A DNA stretch of 64,000 nucleotides from NCBI RefSeq assembly GCF_023555385.1, contig NZ_JAJSED010000001.1, forward strand, positions 1,833,501-1,897,500. Direction: 5' to 3'. Positions 52,068 through 62,143 of the stretch are shown piece after piece (positions within the stretch are counted from its first letter, which is position 1; every line of letters starts with the position of its first letter). The notes beneath the pieces are model-generated. The model saw only the letters and a list, made by a program, of their open reading frames with translations. It did not search any database and was not told where the DNA came from. Source of the DNA: Guyparkeria hydrothermalis. GTDB taxonomy: Bacteria > Pseudomonadota > Gammaproteobacteria > Halothiobacillales > Halothiobacillaceae. The position numbers were made by a program, and so were the translations under genes.

Positions 52068-52886
52068 ATGAACACGCAAGCAAACGCGGCGGTCGACCTG
52101 CATTTCGAGGAGCGCGGCGGCGGGCTGCCGGTGATCATCATGCACGGCATGTTCGGCTCGCTCTCGAACTGGCGCGGTATCGCCCAGTCGTTGAGCGAGA
52201 ATTACCGGGTGATCAACGTCGACCTGCGCAACCACGGTCGCTCCCCGCATGCGCCGGGCCTTGATTACGAGGCGATGAGCAATGACATCCTCGCCCTGAT
52301 GGATCGACTCGGCATCGAGCGTGCCCACCTGATCGGCCACTCGCTCGGTGGCAAGCTCGGCATGGTGCTTGCCGACCGCCATCCCGAGCGCGTCGCGCGA
52401 CTGGCGGTGGTCGACATCGCGCCGAAGTGGTATCCGCCCTGGCACCAGGACGTCTTCGAGGCGCTCGACGCGGTCGACCTGTCGACGCTCGAGTCGCGCG
52501 AGCAGGCGCGCCAGCAGATGGCGGCGCACGTGTTCGAGCCGGAGGTGCGCGCCTTCCTTGCTGCCAACCTCGAGCAGGTCGACGGGCAGTGGCGCTGGCG
52601 ATTCAACCTGCCGGAGCTGAAGGCCGCCTACGAGCAGACTTCGGACATGCCGGCCCTCTCGGGTTTCTATCTCGGCCCGACTCTGTTCATCCGCGGGGCG
52701 CAGTCGGCCTACATCGAGGCGGCCGACGAGCCGCAGATCGGACGCGATTTCCCGCAGAGCTGCATCGCCACGTTGGAGCGGGCGCGCCACTGGCCGCACA
52801 TCGAAGATACCGACGGCTTCCTCGACGCCGTGACCCGGTTCTTCGCCACCGGCTGCGAGGGGTTCCCTGCGCCGCGCGGTGCCTGA
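52068..52886 (+). CDS. YbfF-type alpha/beta-hydrolase esterase
   Basis: The 272-residue alpha/beta hydrolase shows the oxyanion segment IIMHGMFGSLSNWRG, the family motif NVDLRNHGRSPH, the nucleophile GHSLGGKLGM and a late catalytic His in ARHWPHIED. It resembles YbfF, which hydrolyses acyl-CoA and short esters; the true substrate is unsettled. AAGGGA lies ahead of the ATG at 52068. Its stop is ten bases before the palindrome of the downstream RNA locus. Confidence 0.88.
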   Translation: MNTQANAAVDLHFEERGGGLPVIIMHGMFGSLSNWRGIAQSLSENYRVINVDLRNHGRSPHAPGLDYEAMSNDILALMDRLGIERAHLIGHSLGGKLGMVLADRHPERVARLAVVDIAPKWYPPWHQDVFEALDAVDLSTLESREQARQQMAAHVFEPEVRAFLAANLEQVDGQWRWRFNLPELKAAYEQTSDMPALSGFYLGPTLFIRGAQSAYIEAADEPQIGRDFPQSCIATLERARHWPHIEDTDGFLDAVTRFFATGCEGFPAPRGA

Positions 52887-52896
52887 CCGTCCGATT

Positions 52897-52914
52897 TGTA
52901 GGAAAATTCCTACA
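52897..52914 (+). promoter_or_regulatory. GacA/UvrY-type upstream activating palindrome
   Basis: TGTAGGAAAATTCCTACA is a perfect 18-base palindrome of the form TGTARG-N6-CYTACA. Known GacA/UvrY/VarA sites upstream of csrB and rsmY/rsmZ genes follow TGTAAG-N6-CTTACA. A half-copy TTCCTACG sits at 52929-52936. It lies roughly 60-80 bases before the first GGA hairpin. I do not see a convincing -10/-35 pair after it, which is common for activator-dependent Csr RNA promoters. Confidence 0.7.
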
Positions 52915-52974
52915 CGACAAATCGAATATTCCTACGAAACTTTCGGCGATTTCGTCTACCCAGCCGCCGCCCGC

Positions 52975-53193
52975 CGGCGCATCATGTGTCCCGTGCTCGG
53001 ATGCACATCGGGCAGGAAGCCCACCTGGCCAGGATGGCCGACGGATCGTGACGGCGGACAGGAGGTCCGCGCAGGAAGCACCGGCAGAGGATCTGCCAGT
53101 ACGGGTTGCCGGGTTCGCCCGGCGCGCGCCAGGCGCTTGATTAAGGATGCGCACCGTAAACAACCGGCACTCGGGATAGAGTCCGGGTTTTTT
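52975..53193 (+). ncRNA. CsrB/RsmZ-like CsrA-sequestering RNA, proximal segment
   Basis: Between about 52990 and 53193 I can draw successive small hairpins with GGA in the loop: GTGC-TCGGAT-GCAC (52993-53006), GGGC-AGGAA-GCCC (53010-53022), GGCC-AGGAT-GGCC (53027-53039), CGA-CGGA-TCG (53039-53048), GCGGAC-AGGAG-GTCCGC (53054-53070), GGCAG-AGGAT-CTGCC (53083-53097), GCGC..AAGGAT..GCGC (53133-53152) and the terminator loop with GGGA. A stable UUCG-capped stem (53108-53123) is interspersed. The stems differ while AGGA loops repeat, as expected for an RNA that titrates the translational regulator CsrA/RsmA. The 5' end is a guess. No plausible protein is encoded. Confidence 0.72.
53164..53193 (+). 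terminator. Intrinsic terminator of the proximal Csr-type RNA
   Basis: CCGG and ACTC (53164-53172) pair with GAGT and CCGG (53179-53186) around GGGATA, with one bulged C, followed by G and six T (53188-53193). The loop itself holds a GGA motif. A transcript starting near 52975 would be about 220 nt. Confidence 0.75.
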
Positions 53194-53336
53194 GCGGGCA
53201 GCCAGGAGGCCACGGCGCGTTCGGCAAGGATGCCGGGCCCGACACGGATTGCCGAGCGTCCAGGATGGATGCTGCCAGGGATGGCACGGAACGATTCCGC
53301 GCGGGACGCGCGACCAGATGCAGGATCGCATCGCCG

Positions 53337-53358
53337 AAAAAAGCGGTGGTAGCCACCG
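53337..53358 (-). terminator. Minus-strand intrinsic terminator inside the RNA locus
   Basis: On the minus strand CGGTGG pairs with CCACCG around a 3-base loop and is followed by GC and six T (A6 at 53337-53342 on the plus strand). No minus-strand gene ends here, so it may end an antisense transcript entering from the queA side, or insulate the locus. Confidence 0.45.
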
Positions 53359-53534
53359 GCAACAACAAGTAACCGCAGGAACGGTCACCGGCGAGACAAG
53401 AAGAACAGGACCGGCAACGGATTTGCCCTTTGTCTTACGGATAAGCACTCGCCACACCGGACCCAGGGACTGGGACCCAAGATTACGCGCAGGGAAACCG
53501 CGCGAGATCCCGCGTCACGGCAGGATCGCTTCTC

Positions 53535-53559
53535 GGCCAGGACGGCCCTCCTCCTTTTT
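53535..53559 (+). terminator. Possible 3' end of the distal GGA array
   Basis: The last hairpin GGCC-AGGAC-GGCC is followed by CTCCTCC and five T (53555-53559). The stem is short for a terminator, but it marks the point where the GGA pattern stops, about 125 bases before queA. Confidence 0.4.
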
Positions 53560-53685
53560 CAGCAATGCTGTTCGCAAGTCACCCCCTGATCATCAGGCCG
53601 GGTGTTCTTTGCGTGTCTGCTCGTCGCCGTCCCGGCCGGGCTGGCGGTGGCCTGTCCCGGCGTGGCGGGGTAGACTGCGCCGGCC

Positions 53686-55907
<2,222 letters not shown>

Positions 55908-56011
55908 CCATCATTCGGGGCGGGCAATGTAATCCCCCCGCCTTGTGGCATACTCCGGGGCTGCCTTATTAACCACGCACACGCACGAACCAATCGGGAG
56001 CACCAACCACG

Positions 56012-56353
56012 ATGTTCTTTATCAGCGATGCCATGGCCCAGGCGCAGGGCGCCGGTGCCGGCGAACCCAGCCTGCTGGCCACCTTCCTGCCGCTGCTGCT
56101 CATCTTCGCCGTCATGTACTTCCTGCTGATCCGTCCGCAGATCAAGCGGCAGAAGGAGCACAAGAAGCTGATCGAGTCGATCGAGAAGGGTGATGAGGTA
56201 GCGACCAACGGCGGCATGCTCGGCCGCGTGGTCAACCTGGGCGACACCCTGGTCGTTCTCGAGATCGCCGACGGCACTTCCGTCGTGGTGCAGCGCTTCG
56301 CCATCGCTTCGGTCATGCCGAAGGGCACCATCAAGGACGCTCGCGAGGCCTGA
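56012..56353 (+). CDS. yajC: Preprotein translocase auxiliary subunit YajC
   Basis: YajC associates with SecDF in the inner membrane. The 113-residue protein has one N-terminal membrane helix (LLATFLPLLLIFAVMYFLLIRPQIKRQKEHKKL, about residues 22-42) with the typical IRPQ.KRQKE stretch. A small beta-rich cytoplasmic domain follows (EVATNGGMLGRVVNLGDTLVVLEIADGTSVVVQRFAI). GGGAGC lies ahead of the ATG. It sits between tgt and secD as in most gammaproteobacteria. Confidence 0.97.
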   Translation: MFFISDAMAQAQGAGAGEPSLLATFLPLLLIFAVMYFLLIRPQIKRQKEHKKLIESIEKGDEVATNGGMLGRVVNLGDTLVVLEIADGTSVVVQRFAIASVMPKGTIKDAREA

Positions 56354-56369
56354 TCCTCGCCACCGTTAC

Positions 56370-56391
56370 AGGGCTCGCCACGGCGGGCCCT
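56370..56391 (+). terminator. Hairpin between yajC and secD
   Basis: AGGGCTCGCC pairs with GGCGGGCCCT (one U-G) across two bases, and is followed by TCGTTATT. The stem is strong but the T-run is broken, so partial termination between yajC and secD is the likely effect. Confidence 0.45.
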
Positions 56392-56472
56392 TCGTTATTC
56401 CCGCCCACCGACAGGGAACAGGTCGGTGGGCCACGCCCCGCCCGGGGCGTATTCCACGCGAAGGCCTAGAAG

Positions 56473-58335
56473 ATGAACCGCTATCCCCTGTGGAAGAATC
56501 TGATCGTCGTCGTTGTCGTGCTGGTGGGCATTTTCTACGCCCTGCCGAACTTCTTCGGCGAGGAGCCCGCCCTGCAGATCTCCAAGCGCGACGGTAGCGT
56601 CGAGCAGACGGCGCTGGCCGAAGCCCAGAGCGCCCTGCGCGCCGCGGGCATCGACTACAAGCGCGCCGAGGCCCAGGGCGAATCCGCCCTGATCCGTTTC
56701 CCGTCGACCGACGAGCAGCTCCAGGCCGTCGACGTGGTCCGGGCGGCGCTTGGTGGCGACTATCCGGTCGCACTCAACCTTGCGCCGGCCGCGCCGGACT
56801 GGTTGACCGATCTCGGGGCGCTGCCGATGTATCTGGGTCTCGACCTGCGCGGCGGGGTGCACTTCCTGATGCAGGTCGACATGGACGCGGCCATCAAGAC
56901 CGCGCTGGAGCGTCGCGTGGACGGCATGCGCGCCGACCTGCGCCAAACCAAGCTGCGCTACGTCTCCGCCGAGGTGAACGACGAGCAGCGCATCCGGGTG
57001 CGTTTCCGCGATGCCGCCGACCGCGACCAGGCCATCGAGCAGCTCTCGGCCGACTACGAGGACCTCTCGTTCGACGAGAGCGAGATCGACGGCGAACCGT
57101 ACCTCGTTGCCAAGATGACTGAGGAGGGCGTGACCACGGAGCGTCGTGCCGCCCTTGAGCAGAACATCACCACCCTGCGCAATCGGGTCAACGAACTGGG
57201 CGTTGCCGAGCCGCTGATTCAGCAGCAGGGCGAGGACCGCATCGTGGTCGAGCTGCCGGGTATCCAGGACACCGTCCGCGCCAAGGAAATCCTCGGCGCG
57301 ACTGCCACGCTGGAATTCCGCCTGGTGCACGGCACGCCCACCGACTGGATGGAAGCGGGCGATTCCGGCAGCGTGCCGCCGCAGGCGCGTCTCTATCAGC
57401 GTCGTGGCGGTGGGCCGGTGCTCCTCAAGCGCCAGGTGATCGTCACGGGTGACCGCGTTACCGGCGCCTCCTCCGGTTTCGATCAGGATTCCGGCTCGCC
57501 GGCGGTGTTCGTCAACCTCGACAGCCAGGGCGCGCGACGCATGGCCGACATCACCGGCGACAACATCGGTCAGCAGATGGGCGTGGTCTTCATCGAGAAC
57601 CGCACCGACAGCAAGGTCGTCGACGGCAAGCTGGTCGAGGAGAAGCGCCGGGTCGAGGAGGTGATCAACGTCGCCACCATCCGCGACCAGTTGGCCAACC
57701 GCTTCCAGATCACCGGTCTCGACTCCCCGGAAGAGGCGCGCAACCTTGCGTTGCTGCTGCGCGCCGGCGCGCTGCGTGCCCCGATGGACATCGTCGAGGA
57801 ACGCACCGTCGGGCCGAGCCTCGGTGCCGAGAACATCCAGGCGGGCGTGAATGCCGCCATCCTCGGCTTCGTCCTGGTCGCGGTGTTCATGATGATCTAC
57901 TACCGCGTCTTCGGCGTGATCTCCGTGGTCGCGCTGGTCACCAATCTGGTGTTGATCGTCGCGGTGCTCTCGATGCTGCAGGCGACGCTCACCCTGCCGG
58001 GCATCGCCGGGATCGTGCTGACCGTGGGTATGGCGGTCGATGCCAACGTGCTGATATTCGAGCGCATCCGCGAGGAGCTCAGGAACGGCATGACACCGCA
58101 CGCGGCGATGAAGGCCGGTTACGAGCGGGCGTTCGCCACCATCCTCGATGCGAACATCACCACGCTGCTCGCGGCATTGGCGCTGTTCGCCTTCGGCACC
58201 GGTCCGATCAAGGGTTTCGCCGTGACGCTGTCGATCGGCATCCTCGCCTCGATGTTCACCGCCGTGATGCTCTCGCGCGCCCTGGCCAACCTGGTCTACG
58301 GCCGCCAGGCGCGCCTGAAGGGACTTTCCATCTGA
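56473..58335 (+). CDS. secD: Protein translocase subunit SecD
   Basis: SecD uses the proton gradient to help complete protein export through SecYEG. The 620-residue protein has a first membrane helix (NLIVVVVVLVGIFYALPNFFG), a large periplasmic P1 region (about residues 30-450, with MYLGLDLRGGVHFLMQVD), and five C-terminal helices. These include LGAENIQAGVNAAILGFVLVAVFMMIYYR and GIAGIVLTVGMAVDANVLIFERIREEL, the latter with the proton-pathway Asp. The frame ends 40 bases before secF. Confidence 0.98.
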   Translation: MNRYPLWKNLIVVVVVLVGIFYALPNFFGEEPALQISKRDGSVEQTALAEAQSALRAAGIDYKRAEAQGESALIRFPSTDEQLQAVDVVRAALGGDYPVALNLAPAAPDWLTDLGALPMYLGLDLRGGVHFLMQVDMDAAIKTALERRVDGMRADLRQTKLRYVSAEVNDEQRIRVRFRDAADRDQAIEQLSADYEDLSFDESEIDGEPYLVAKMTEEGVTTERRAALEQNITTLRNRVNELGVAEPLIQQQGEDRIVVELPGIQDTVRAKEILGATATLEFRLVHGTPTDWMEAGDSGSVPPQARLYQRRGGGPVLLKRQVIVTGDRVTGASSGFDQDSGSPAVFVNLDSQGARRMADITGDNIGQQMGVVFIENRTDSKVVDGKLVEEKRRVEEVINVATIRDQLANRFQITGLDSPEEARNLALLLRAGALRAPMDIVEERTVGPSLGAENIQAGVNAAILGFVLVAVFMMIYYRVFGVISVVALVTNLVLIVAVLSMLQATLTLPGIAGIVLTVGMAVDANVLIFERIREELRNGMTPHAAMKAGYERAFATILDANITTLLAALALFAFGTGPIKGFAVTLSIGILASMFTAVMLSRALANLVYGRQARLKGLSI

Positions 58336-58375
58336 GCCGACTCCGAGCCGGCGTTCGAATCAGACGAGTGAAAAC

Positions 58376-59317
58376 ATGAACGTATTTCCGCCCAACGCGC
58401 GTTTCGATTTCTTCGGCAAGCGCTTCATCGCCTATGCCCTGTCAGTGCTTCTGCTGCTGGTGGCCGCCGGCTCGCTGGCGACCAAGGGCCTGAACCTGGG
58501 GCTCGACTTCACCGGCGGCGTGGTGGTCGAGCTCGGCTACCCGCAGGGCGCCGACATCGAGGCCGTGCGCGACACGCTCGACGAGCACGGCTTCGATCAG
58601 GCGGTCGCGCAGCTGTTCGGTTCGTCCGAGTCGGTGCTGGTGCGCCTGCCGCCGAGCGGTGACAGCCAGTCGCGCGTCGCCGACGCGGTGCTGACCGCCC
58701 TGCAGGCCGAAGCCGAGGGCGTGACCATGCGCCGGGTCGAGTATGTCGGCCCGGCCGTGGGCAAGGAGCTGTTCAACGCCGGCGGTCTGGCACTGCTGGT
58801 GGTGCTGGCCGGCATCCTGGTCTACGTCGGTTTCCGCTTTCAGTTGCGCCTGGCCGGCGGGGCGATCCTCGCCCTGGCCCACGACCTGGTGGTGGTGCTC
58901 GGTATCATCAGCCTGCTCGGCATTCGCTTCGACCTGACCGTGCTGGCGGCCTTCCTGGCGCTGGCCGGCTACTCGATCAACGACACCATTGTCGTGTTCG
59001 ACCGCATCCGCGAGAACTTCCAGAAGATGCGCAAGGGCACCGAACAGGAGGTGATGAACGCCTCGGTCAACCAGACCATGTCGCGCACGGTGATCACCTC
59101 GGGGACCACCTTCTTCACGGCGCTGGCGCTGTTCGTCTTCGGCGGCGAGGCACTCTACGGCTTCTCGCTGACCCTGTTGCTGGGCATCGCGGTCGGTACC
59201 TTCTCCTCGGTCTACGTCGCCTCGGCCCTGTCGCTGGACATGGGGCTCAAGCGTCAGGACTTGCTCAAGATCGACGAGCGCGAGAAGGCCAAGCAGGTCG
59301 AGGACAACGCCTCCTGA
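58376..59317 (+). CDS. secF: Protein translocase subunit SecF
   Basis: SecF pairs with SecD. The 313-residue protein shows the first membrane helix (FIAYALSVLLLLVAAGSLATKGLNLGLDFTGG), a periplasmic P4 region (about 45-125), and five more helices. Conserved motifs are GRD-less ALAHDLVVVLGIISL, FLALAGYSINDTIVVFDRIREN and NQTMSRTVITSGTTFFTALALFVFGG. Cytoplasmic end is short. A strong terminator follows. Confidence 0.98.
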   Translation: MNVFPPNARFDFFGKRFIAYALSVLLLLVAAGSLATKGLNLGLDFTGGVVVELGYPQGADIEAVRDTLDEHGFDQAVAQLFGSSESVLVRLPPSGDSQSRVADAVLTALQAEAEGVTMRRVEYVGPAVGKELFNAGGLALLVVLAGILVYVGFRFQLRLAGGAILALAHDLVVVLGIISLLGIRFDLTVLAAFLALAGYSINDTIVVFDRIRENFQKMRKGTEQEVMNASVNQTMSRTVITSGTTFFTALALFVFGGEALYGFSLTLLLGIAVGTFSSVYVASALSLDMGLKRQDLLKIDEREKAKQVEDNAS

Positions 59318-59351
59318 TCGGTCCTTGATGACTCCTGTCGCCCAGACACGA

Positions 59352-59376
59352 AAAAGCCCGCCGAACGGCGGGCTTT
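59352..59376. terminator. Bidirectional intrinsic terminator between secF and suhB
   Basis: AAAAGCCCGCCG pairs perfectly with CGGCGGGCTTTT across a one-to-two base apex (AA), with A- and T-tracts on the two sides. It serves secF and the convergent suhB. Confidence 0.9.
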
Positions 59377-59399
59377 TCATTGCCGGGTATCGCTGTGGC

Positions 59400-60221
59400 C
59401 TACGCCTCCGGGCGGGACACCGACTGGTAGGCCTGGTCGGCCTTGCTGATCTTCTGCAGCATCACGTGAGCCAGCTTGGGGTTGGCGCAGATCACGTTGC
59501 CGTTGGCGAGGTACTCGTCCCCGCCGCGGTGGTCGACGACCACGCCGCCGGCCTCGCGCACCAGCAGCACGCCGGCCGCCATATCCCAGGGCTTGAGGCC
59601 GAACTCCCAGAAGCCGTCGAAGCGACCGGCAGCCACGTAGGCCAGGTCGAGTGCGGCCGAGCCCGGGCGGCGAATGCCGGCGATCGGGCCGTGCAGTGCC
59701 TTGAGAGTCGCGACGTAGCGGTCGAGGTTCTGGTCGTCGCGGAACGGGATGCCGGTGCCCAGCAGGGCGCCGTCAAGGCCCTTGCGCGGCGAGACGCGGA
59801 TGCGGCGGTTGTCGAGGAAGGCGCCCGAACCGCGCTCGGCGGTGAACAGCTCCTGGTTGACCGGGTTGTAGATCACCCCGAGCTCCAGTCGGCCGCGGCG
59901 CTCCAGCGCGATGGAAACGGCGTAGTGGCCGATGCCGTGCAGGAAGTTCGTGGTGCCGTCGAGCGGATCGACGATCCAGCGGTATTCGGCGTTTTCCTCG
60001 CCGCTCGCACCGGTCTCCTCGCCCAGGATGGCGTGGTCGGGATAGGCGCGCTTGAGCGTGTCGATGATCGCCGCCTCGGCCTGGTGGTCGACTTCGCTGA
60101 CGAAGTCGTTGCGCTTTTTCGACTCGATGGTGAGGTCGTTGACGCGATCCCGGCTGCGGGAGATGACACTGCCGGCGGCGCGAGCGGCGCGCACGGCGAT
60201 ATTGAGCATGGGGTGCGGCAT
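59400..60221 (-). CDS. suhB: Inositol monophosphatase family protein SuhB
   Basis: SuhB dephosphorylates inositol-1-phosphate and also takes part in rRNA antitermination complexes. The 273-residue protein has HPMLNIAVRAARAAGSVISR, EETGASGE (metal Glu), the motif WIVDPLDGTTNFLHGIGHYAVSIAL, and the second signature FWEFGLKPWDMAAGVLLVREAGG. Its size matches E. coli SuhB. It is divergent from trmJ (155 bases between), the same pair as in many gammaproteobacteria. Confidence 0.95.
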   Translation of the reverse strand: MPHPMLNIAVRAARAAGSVISRSRDRVNDLTIESKKRNDFVSEVDHQAEAAIIDTLKRAYPDHAILGEETGASGEENAEYRWIVDPLDGTTNFLHGIGHYAVSIALERRGRLELGVIYNPVNQELFTAERGSGAFLDNRRIRVSPRKGLDGALLGTGIPFRDDQNLDRYVATLKALHGPIAGIRRPGSAALDLAYVAAGRFDGFWEFGLKPWDMAAGVLLVREAGGVVVDHRGGDEYLANGNVICANPKLAHVMLQKISKADQAYQSVSRPEA

Positions 60222-60376
60222 AATGGTCTGGTCGGCTCGACGAGCGAATGGTGGATGACGGGCCGTGGCAGGCGGTCGCGGCGCTGCCGTCAGGCACGTC
60301 CGGGCCGGTCGATCGGACCGCCGTGTCCGGTCGTGCCCCGTTTCCCGGATCCGGAATTATACGCGTAAACGCCCTC

Positions 60377-61183
60377 ATGTCAGCCATGTCGCCTTCCTCC
60401 ACTGCAGCGCCTCCCCCGATTCTCGACCGCGTTCAGGTTGTCCTGTGTCAGACCTCGATGGCCGAGAACATCGGGGCGGCCGCCCGGGCCATGAAGACGA
60501 TGGGCCTGACACGGCTGGTGCTGGTCGCGCCCAGAGCCGCCATCGACGACAAGGCGCGAGCGGTGGCGACCCATGCCGCCGACGTCCTCGACGCCGCCCG
60601 GGTGGTTGGCTCGGTCGAGGAGGCGGTGGCCGACTCGGTTGGCGTCTGGGCGACCACCGCGCGTTCGCGCAGCCTGACCCTGCCGTTGAGCGAGGGGCGG
60701 GCGGCAGCCGGCGAGGTCGTGCGTCAGGCGGGGGCGATCCCGGCGGAATCGGCGGATCGGGTGAGCATCCTGTTCGGTGCCGAGCGCACCGGGCTGACCA
60801 ACGAGGAGCTGGGCGTGGCCGACCGCCTGCTCGCCCTGCACGCGAACCCCGAGTATCCGGTGCTCAACCTCGCCCAGGCCGTGCAGCTGGTCGCCTACGA
60901 GGTATTCCACGCGGCCGACGAGGCGCCGGCGGGACTCGCGCCGGCCGAGCCGCCGGCCCCCCGGGCGGAGCTTGCTACACTCTGCGCTCGTCTCGAGGCG
61001 GCGCTCGACCAGCGTGACTTCTTCCCGGGCGCCGGAGCCGAGGAACGCGAGCGCCACGCGCGGCGCCTGATGCAGCGGGTGCGCCTGGTGCTCAACCGCG
61101 CCGAGCCGCGCCGCGACGAGCTGCAGATCCTGCAGGGCATGCTGAGCGCGCTGCTGCGACCGCCGCGCGACCGGGACGACTGA
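60377..61183 (+). CDS. trmJ: tRNA (cytidine/uridine-2'-O-)-methyltransferase TrmJ
   Basis: TrmJ 2'-O-methylates position 32 of tRNAs. The 268-residue protein is a SPOUT methyltransferase: [26 protein letters not shown] (N-terminal Asn-x-Gly loop), [14 protein letters not shown], and the knot motif [21 protein letters not shown]-terminal helix-rich extension suits dimeric TrmJ. I chose ATG 60377; another ATG at 60386 is possible. It precedes cysE by 20 bases. Confidence 0.95.
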   Translation: MSAMSPSSTAAPPPILDRVQVVLCQTSMAENIGAAARAMKTMGLTRLVLVAPRAAIDDKARAVATHAADVLDAARVVGSVEEAVADSVGVWATTARSRSLTLPLSEGRAAAGEVVRQAGAIPAESADRVSILFGAERTGLTNEELGVADRLLALHANPEYPVLNLAQAVQLVAYEVFHAADEAPAGLAPAEPPAPRAELATLCARLEAALDQRDFFPGAGAEERERHARRLMQRVRLVLNRAEPRRDELQILQGMLSALLRPPRDRDD

Positions 61184-61203
61184 ATAACCTCTGGAGCGAG
61201 CCG

Positions 61204-62016
61204 ATGGGTTGGTGGAAAACGATTCTCGATGATGTCGACAGCGTGTTTGACCGCGATCCGGCGGCACGCAGCCGCTGGGAGGTCGCCCTGACCTATCCCG
61301 GCCTGCACGCGGTCTGGTGGCATCGGGTCGCCCATGCCCTTTGGCGGCGCAACTGGCGCCTGCTCGCGCGGCTGATCTCCAACGTCAGTCGCTGGCTGAC
61401 CGGGATCGAGATCCACCCGGGTGCGCAGATCGGGCGGCGCTTCTTCGTCGACCACGGCATGGGTGTCGTCATCGGCGAGACCGCCGACATCGGTGACGAC
61501 TGCACGCTGTATCACGGCGTCACCCTCGGCGGCACCACCTGGCGCGAGGGCAAGCGGCACCCGACCCTCGGCGACGGCGTCGTGGTCGGTGCAGGTGCCA
61601 AGATCCTCGGGCCGATCGAGCTCGGCGAGGGCGTGCGCGTGGGTTCGAATGCCGTGGTGCTCAAGGATGCGCCGGCGGGGGCGACCCTGGTGGGTATTCC
61701 CGCCCGCGTGGTCGAGCAGCGTGCCGAGGAGAACGAGACCAAGCGCCGGGTCGCCCAGCGACTCGGTTTCGACGCCTACGGGGTGGCGCGCGACATGCCT
61801 GATCCGGTGGCCACCGTGGTCGACCGACTGCTCGATCACGTCCAGGCCGTCGACGGGCAGCTCGACGAGATGGCCGACGCGCTGCGTTCGCTCGGCGTCG
61901 AGGTTTCGCGTCCCAGTCGCCCGAGCCTTGATGGCTGCCACCTCGACGAGGAAGACGGGGTGATCAGCTGCGGGCGTGCCGAGGCGGCCGAGAAGGCCGA
62001 CAGCGACGGCCGCTGA
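61204..62016 (+). CDS. cysE: Serine O-acetyltransferase
   Basis: CysE makes O-acetylserine for cysteine synthesis. The 270-residue protein has a helical N-terminus ([23 protein letters not shown]) and a left-handed beta-helix of hexapeptide repeats: [45 protein letters not shown], then [17 protein letters not shown]. The active-site His-Asp pair is in VDHGMG. Its C-terminal 60 residues form an extra acidic tail. It is followed by iscR: cysteine supply next to a Fe-S regulator is a common arrangement. Confidence 0.96.
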   Translation: MGWWKTILDDVDSVFDRDPAARSRWEVALTYPGLHAVWWHRVAHALWRRNWRLLARLISNVSRWLTGIEIHPGAQIGRRFFVDHGMGVVIGETADIGDDCTLYHGVTLGGTTWREGKRHPTLGDGVVVGAGAKILGPIELGEGVRVGSNAVVLKDAPAGATLVGIPARVVEQRAEENETKRRVAQRLGFDAYGVARDMPDPVATVVDRLLDHVQAVDGQLDEMADALRSLGVEVSRPSRPSLDGCHLDEEDGVISCGRAEAAEKADSDGR

Positions 62017-62019
62017 GCG

Positions 62020-62036
62020 CGGCCGGAAACCGGCCG
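62020..62036 (+). terminator. Hairpin after cysE
   Basis: CGGCCGG and CCGGCCG flank AAA (7-base perfect stem) beginning four bases after the cysE stop. There is no T-tract. It may still separate cysE transcription from the iscR promoter directly downstream. Confidence 0.45.
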
Positions 62037-62065
62037 TATACAGCACCGGCCTGCGCGACTATCAT
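62037..62065 (+). promoter_or_regulatory. Candidate iscR promoter
   Basis: TATACA (62037-62042) and TATCAT (62060-62065) are exactly 17 bases apart, about 80 bases before the iscR start. I do not see a convincing Type 1 IscR palindrome overlapping it. Confidence 0.45.
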
Positions 62066-62143
62066 GGGCGCGCTATTCCCTGAGAAGACCGCTCAGGATT
62101 GACTGGTTGGGCAGCACGTCGCGGGGCTGCCGGGAGGTTTGAA

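Larger units (their letters stand above)
53194..53560 (+). ncRNA. CsrB/RsmZ-like GGA hairpin array, distal segment
   Basis: GGA-loop hairpins continue without pause: GCC-AGGA-GGC (53201-53210), CGGCA-AGGA-TGCCG (53222-53235), GCGTCC-AGGAT-GGATGC (53256-53272), TGCC-AGGGAT-GGCA (53273-53286), GCGC-GGGAC-GCGC (53299-53311), GATGC-AGGATC-GCATC (53317-53332), ACCG-CAGGAA-CGGT (53372-53385), GGCAA-CGGAT-TTGCC (53413-53427), CTTA-CGGA-TAAG (53434-53445), CCCA-GGGAC-TGGG (53462-53474) and GGCC-AGGAC-GGCC (53535-53547). It could be a second CsrB-like RNA or a read-through extension of the first. I find no second activator palindrome or obvious promoter for it. Nothing coding is credible here. Confidence 0.6.

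Noticed and set aside
52990-53560. REP/BIME elements or a CRISPR array as an explanation for the repeated hairpins
   Set aside because: The stems differ from hairpin to hairpin and spacing is irregular; only the GGA loops recur. CRISPR and REP units would repeat the stem sequence itself.
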